The position numbers and the translations under genes were made by a program. Below are positions 59,445-64,000 of a stretch of 64,000 nucleotides of DNA, piece by piece. The notes below the pieces were generated by a model. That model was not told where the DNA came from. It worked only from the letters and a program-made list of their open reading frames with translations, and made no database searches. The DNA is from Novakomyces olei (taxonomy: Eukaryota; Ascomycota; Novakomycetes; Novakomycetales; Novakomycetaceae). How positions within the stretch are numbered: the stretch's first letter is position 1; each line of letters starts with the position of its first letter. The stretch spans positions 434,001-498,000 of the forward strand of contig JADEYG010000015.1 in NCBI GenBank assembly GCA_016906335.1, given 5' to 3'.

Positions 59445-60731
59445 CTACAGCTTTTCTAATCTATCTCTACGATAGGCTTCGTGTAGCGAAACACGCGGCG
59501 GTCCGCCACGACTGCCGTCAGAAGCGCTATTCTCATCAATTGCCGGCTTGTCCCATCGCCATTTATGTACTAGTTCGTGGGGTAAAGTTCCGTTTAGCCT
59601 TTTATACACGTATTCGCCCACGTTTGGAAGAAACTTGAAGGCGTGCCCATTGCCGGCAGTGGCCACGACCAGATTCTCATAATCCGGGTGCCGATCAATA
59701 ATAAAGTCACCATCACTTGTATCAGTATACGCACACAGCCGTGTCTTGCAAAAAGGACGCTGAGCCAGTTCCGGTCCATAAAATTGGCTTATTCCCTCAC
59801 GCAGGGCCTTTTCTGCCTCCTGAGGCAGAGGATGACCTTGCGCAGACAAGGCAAGTGGCTCGTCAACAACGTAGCCTTGTCCGTGTCGGGCACATTTAAG
59901 TATCCCCGTTTCATTCGGTGGGAAAACGTAAAACCCGGTTCCTAGATGAAGAATAACGGGAAAATTAGCGTAACGCTCACATTCGCTCGGGGTCAGCTGT
60001 ATCTGAGCTACCGGATGGCCTGCAGTGATGATCTGTTGGCAGGCATTTTGCTGCCTGGAAGCAGATGAAAAAGGGTTTGCGGACAAAAGTGATCGAGACC
60101 AGCCACCGGTGGCTAAGATTACATGGTCTGCGGCCACTGTATCGTCATTGGCCATTGCCAGTCCCGATATCCGGTTCCCTCCGTCCACTTTAAACGCGGT
60201 AACGGTCCCGGCTTTGCCCGCGACAAAAGAGACACCCAGCTCTGCACACTCGAGGCAAAAATGCCGTACTGCCGCTTCAGCGTTAGCCCAGCCCGCCATT
60301 GGGTTAATGTAACCCACAGCGGGCTTATCTAAACGTCCAGACGCGGTGGGATACAGGCTGCGAAAATCATCGGCATTGGCGATTCGCTTTACCTGCAATT
60401 TAAATTGCTCTTCAAGTACCTTTAGAGCCCCTGCAGAATACTCGTGCTCTGCAGTATCTGCGCACAAATAGAGCCCACAGCGATGAAACTCGCTGCTTTT
60501 TTCCCAATAACAATCAAAGGCCTCAAGTCCCAAGCGCGCATACGTCGGATCAGCATAGTCTGGTCGAATTATACGAGATATGTCGACAGAAGATCCATTG
60601 GGTACCGGCGGTGGGCATTTATCGAGAACAGTAATGTTGCTATAGCCATGTTTAGCCAAAGCATAGGCTGTAGAAATCCCAAAAATCCCCGCGCCCACAA
60701 TGACTATTCGGTCTGTGCTTTGTAGGCCCAT
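59445..60731 (-). CDS. FAD-dependent amine oxidase (sarcosine/pipecolate/saccharopine oxidase family)
   Basis: Monomeric sarcosine oxidase-type flavoprotein, 428 aa, single exon from the ATG at 60731 (an in-frame TTG lies 9 nt upstream). The FAD-binding Rossmann motif is IVIVGAGIFGISTAYALAKH. An IRPDYADPTYARLGLEA block matches the family, as does GYINPMAGWANAEAAVRHF. The covalent-flavin cysteine is in KTRLCAYTDTSDGDFIIDRHP. AGNGHAFKFLPNVGE binds the FAD pyrophosphate. Closest in type to fission yeast Fap1/Fap2 (pipecolate or saccharopine oxidase) and fructosyl-amine oxidases. The C-terminus is EKL, not a canonical peroxisomal SKL/AKL, so peroxisomal targeting is uncertain. The exact substrate cannot be told from sequence. 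Confidence 0.86.
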   Translation of the reverse strand: MGLQSTDRIVIVGAGIFGISTAYALAKHGYSNITVLDKCPPPVPNGSSVDISRIIRPDYADPTYARLGLEAFDCYWEKSSEFHRCGLYLCADTAEHEYSAGALKVLEEQFKLQVKRIANADDFRSLYPTASGRLDKPAVGYINPMAGWANAEAAVRHFCLECAELGVSFVAGKAGTVTAFKVDGGNRISGLAMANDDTVAADHVILATGGWSRSLLSANPFSSASRQQNACQQIITAGHPVAQIQLTPSECERYANFPVILHLGTGFYVFPPNETGILKCARHGQGYVVDEPLALSAQGHPLPQEAEKALREGISQFYGPELAQRPFCKTRLCAYTDTSDGDFIIDRHPDYENLVVATAGNGHAFKFLPNVGEYVYKRLNGTLPHELVHKWRWDKPAIDENSASDGSRGGPPRVSLHEAYRRDRLEKL

Positions 60732-61866
60732 TGGCGGCAACCTTAAATTGCAGTCGAGCTATAAATTAACCATTGAGATGATGGGTCAGTTTTTTTTTAT
60801 AATAAATATACAACGATTTGTTCTGCGACATACATTGATAGACTGGTGTTTTATGTATAATTTTATAATAATTACTGAGATAGCGATAATACGTTCAAAA
60901 ATAATCGTTTAAGAGTAATCATTTCAGAATAATCGTTTCAAAATAAAAAGATAAATTTGAGGGGACAAATAGCAGCATCAAACAATCACTGTCGCAGGGC
61001 GAGTTGCGATAATGGACTTGCGTTGGCAATAAAATGTACGCATACGACAATTAAGTCTCTTGGTTTCGCAAAGTATGGGTCTGGCTACACGCTGAGACCG
61101 AATGGCCCAATTATTGTTTTATTCCCTCTGTTTCAAAGATTATTAAACTATGAAAGTGTGTAGACTAATCGCTTGAACGAACGACTCAACTGGGTGAGTC
61201 GCCAACACAAGGATCAGTCATGGAATTCTCGAGGTAATGAGGATCCAATGACATTTCTTTCCTCCCCTCACCAGAACCACTATATTGATTTAGAGCAATA
61301 AAGGGGCAGAATAGGGAGATATTTGTGTACCCACGTCGAGTAATATGAAAGACACGAGTAAAGGACAAGGTAATAGTTTCCCTTCAGTCAGAGACCATTC
61401 GCGCTACAATTGAAAGCACAAAAGTCTCAATTGATAGCACAAACGGCCTCTGGCTGCAAGGGCAAAGTTAAAATGTGAATTTTTTCAGGTTCAGGTCGTT
61501 CGTTTACTTTAAACATTTATAATATATCGGAGGGCGATATCACGTATATGTATATTTTCAGATTTTCAGATAAATTATAGTCTTCCATACAATGATACAA
61601 TAATTTTCCGATGTACCAGCAAACATTTACCAGAAGGATACACATACAAATGATATGTAAATATACATAATAAATGTATTTTTATGATACGGAAAAAGTT
61701 ACGAGGCAAGTTGTGTGCCTCTCAAGGATACTTTAGAAAGGGAATGATAGACAACTTGGTCACACCGGAAGAATCAAGAAGAAATTTGGGTTGTGTAGTC
61801 TGTATAGTTCAAGCGCCCTTAATCTAGTTTATAGACTTGTCTATCTGTATCTGTAAAAAGCCTGAT
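60732..61866. other. Intergenic
   Basis: 1.13 kb, AT-rich; TCATTTCAGAATAATCG-type short repeats at 60900-60950; no gene supported. Confidence 0.5.
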
Positions 61867-63457
61867 CTAAAGCCACCACTTGCTCCATACAAGCCACGCC
61901 TCATCTGAAGCAGTAAATTCAAAGCTTATATCTAGAACCCTTTCGAATCCTTCCTTCTCCGCGGGGGCCTCGTACCGTTTATTGAAAGCGTAATAAGCAG
62001 TCATTGGCAAGACTTCACGAATACCTAAAGCGTTTTGCCCGCCAAACGCACGTACGAGATTGTTGTGGCGAGATAAGTCCATGGAGGCAGTAAAATGTAA
62101 GCATCTGATGGGGACATTAAATCTAGTGGCTAAAGAAGTCCAATGTCGTCGCGTCTCCCTGTCAGGATTGGTATTATCAACAACAACGGAATTGCCCTTT
62201 TCCAGCTCTTGTGTCGCTAACCTTAAGCAGCGATCACGGGTCTTCAATATATCTTGATTGACTCGCACATATCCAAGAGGAACAATATGGTCCACTGTAA
62301 AACTACTTTTCCCTGACGATGGAAATCCGACTGTTATAATGATCTCGATAGGCGCTTGCTTTTGAATTCTAACAGATGGCGCACGAGAAGAAGGGTCTGA
62401 TTTAGGCTTGTAGAGAGCAGGTACAAAATCGCCCCACGAAATTTTTTGATCTGGTGAATGCCCAAGAAAATATTCTTCGGGAGTGTGAAAACGAAGACCT
62501 ATGTTGGCTGCAAACTTCCGGTCAGAGCAAGCGAAATCATGGTGCCGACCTGCCGCATCACCCACACAAAAGGAGCACTCTTCATCTTGAATCTTTAGCA
62601 GGGCGACAACAGTTGGAAAATTATAGGGCTAAAGTATACTAGAAACTAATTGTTGAATCGAGAAAAATAAAATTAAATAGTTAAATAAGTTAAAGCCAAC
62701 ATCAAAGCATTCACTCAAATTTATTTAAAACAAGGAAGAACAACAGTAAAATATGGGCCAAAGACTAGCCGCGACTTACCAACGCTAAAATCTGGTCCAC
62801 AGTTGTCATGAAGAAATTTGACGTACTCGTCCCACATTCGAGTCCTCGGCTTTCGGTATTGATCGTCACTCGTAGCTGCATAGTACAAGCAAGGCACATC
62901 TAGCCGATCCAATATGACGCCGATCTTGCGCTGTAAAACCTGATATCGTTTACTCCCCGGCTTATTAGGCGCTCCACGTTGGTTACTGAATATTACAATA
63001 TCGTAGCCCGAGTCTGATAATTCCTTCAAGCGTAAGGGAACTTCTGGCCGCCACCATTCCCAATCGTCAGCAGTCACGGCAAACGTTTTACCAGATTGTG
63101 TTTTTATAATGGTTCCATCCTGCACGTCAGTAAAACTCTTGTTGTTTCAAATGTAAACCCTAACCATATCAAATGCTGCTATTTTCCGTTTGGTTTCAGA
63201 AAAGGAAGTTTGGTCGATTTTAAAGCTTGCCACCGAAAGGCGAGGGTCTGCGTGCCAACTGACTTTGGTTTTAGCTGGCTTGGCTTGAGCGTCATGATCT
63301 ACTTTATGGATACAATTAGCCTCGAATGCAAGGGTTTAGTCGTACATTGTTGAGTGTATGATGTAATTGCTCTTTGTGTTAGAAGTCGCCGCTTGTCCAA
63401 AGTCTGTGAAGTATCTTTTTTGCTAATAGCGCCGGATTCATCTCGCTGCCTCTTCAT
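61867..63457 (-). CDS. PNK1: Polynucleotide 5'-kinase/3'-phosphatase
   Basis: DNA-end repair enzyme that removes 3'-phosphates and adds 5'-phosphates at strand breaks. Four exons: 63457-63346, 63298-63165, 63119-62780 and 62585-61867; 434 aa. HAD phosphatase: FDMDGTI is created across the exon 2/3 junction, then IFSNQRG, then RKPRTRMWDE and FCVGDAAGR. Kinase domain: Walker A GFPSSGKS, the RVNQDILKTRDRCL block and VVVDNTNPDRETRRHW. There is no FHA domain; the N-terminal 80 residues are basic and contain TQRAITSYTQQ, which resembles a degenerate PCNA-binding box. This is the fission-yeast Pnk1 architecture, unlike S. cerevisiae Tpp1, which is phosphatase only. Confidence 0.95.
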
Positions 63458-63733
63458 AGCCGTCCCCACATCTCTAAAGTCTACTCTTCTATTGACGAAT
63501 TATATATACATTAATCTGTATAATCTGCTATTTCGCATCGATGACAGTTTGTCGTAATGTACAAAAATAATATATAAAGTATATTTAACAGTATTTATAT
63601 TTATATATATATATTCATATATTTATATATTTTTTTTATAAAGTATTTTATATTTTACACAGTAAATCATCCAAAGTGCCATACGAATGCGACTTCCAAA
63701 GCACTGACGACTGTGACTGGCATTAACTGTAAA
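63458..63733. promoter_or_regulatory. Divergent promoter PNK1/SKI6
   Basis: 276 bp between start codons, with AT-rich TATA-like stretches at 63570-63655 and TGTGACTG (a reversed HomolD box) at 63712-63719, 15 bp before the SKI6 ATG. Confidence 0.5.
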
Positions 63734-64000
63734 ATGGTACAAAAAATCTCCATTTTTCATTGCTAACGCAGTCTAGTCGCGTTTAGAAATTTTATCGCCT
63801 GAAGGGTTACGCTGCGACGGACGGCGGTGGAACGAGCTACGTCGGTTTTCGAGTCGTATCTCTGTTCGGCCATCGGCGGACGGGTCAAGCTATCTGGAGC
63901 ACGGCAATTCTAAAGTTATATGCACCGTACATGGCCCACGTGAGCCTTCTAGGCGCGGGCAAATTTTACAAGACCGCGCTGCTATCGTGGCAAGCATATA
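63734..64000 (+). CDS. SKI6: Exosome core subunit Ski6/Rrp41 (5' part, runs off the window)
   Basis: RNase PH-type ring subunit of the RNA exosome. The first coding exon is only the ATG (63734-63736), the intron 63737-63776 (40 nt, branch CTAAC) and exon 2 runs from 63777 to the window edge. The joined start SRLEILSPEGLRCDGRRWNE matches the Rrp41 N-terminus, where yeast reads SRLEIYSPEGLR.DGRRWNELR. SSYLEHGNSKVICTVHGPREP follows, the RNase PH beta-strand. An in-frame TAG just before Ser2 rules out an unspliced start. The 3' part lies outside the window. Confidence 0.92.

Overview
This is a nuclear segment from an ascomycete fungus. It carries about 29 protein genes on both strands. Most are housekeeping genes with clear fungal orthologs, and they are broken by very short spliceosomal introns (mostly 34-60 nt, GT-AG, with a CTAAY branch motif close to the acceptor). 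CTG falls at positions where family proteins have leucine, so the standard code applies. The RPS23 promoter has adjacent HomolE-like and HomolD boxes, the arrangement known from fission-yeast ribosomal protein genes, which suggests Taphrinomycotina or a nearby early ascomycete. That placement is inference. I joined exons by hand and accepted a gene model only when reading frame and family motifs agreed across every junction.

Layout. 0-8 kb: a glyoxylate/hydroxypyruvate reductase, a DUF6314-like protein, NC2-beta divergent from methionine synthase MET6, a steroid 5-alpha-reductase-type enzyme and mitochondrial ribosomal protein uL11m. 8-14 kb: sparse, with an unrecognised RG-rich protein, a six-exon TatD nuclease and gene-poor DNA. 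14-31 kb: AXL2-like bud-site protein, NIT2-type amidase, PTC2-type PP2C, VPS4 divergent from its partner VFA1, an ER J-protein and ATG15. 30-41 kb: NCL1/TRM4, YVH1, CHL4, MPP10 and a TMEM14 protein. 41.9-48.1 kb: one uninterrupted 2084-codon gene for a repeat-rich, apparently secreted protein I do not recognise. 49-64 kb: RPS23, a sugar-phosphate isomerase (SIS) protein, an MCP2-like ABC1 kinase, a VTC5-like SPX protein, a YciI-like protein, a flavin amine oxidase, polynucleotide kinase/phosphatase and the start of exosome subunit SKI6/RRP41.

How the genes relate. There is no operon. Three divergent pairs share short promoters (NC2-beta/MET6, VPS4/VFA1, PNK1/SKI6), and CHL4/MPP10 converge within 113 bp. 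VPS4/VFA1 is the one pair whose products are known partners, with Vfa1 binding and stimulating the ESCRT ATPase Vps4. MPP10, YVH1, NCL1, RPS23 and SKI6 are all ribosome or RNA maturation functions. VPS4, VFA1, ATG15 and the VTC5-like protein all act at endosome or vacuole.

Most notable: the giant secreted orphan and its in-frame repeats, the VPS4-VFA1 head-to-head pair with a probable 5-nt microexon in VFA1, extreme 5' intron bias (the first coding exon of SKI6 is only the ATG), HomolE/HomolD at RPS23, and an ATG15 intron filled by about 490 bp of TTTA repeat that leaves the sense frame open.
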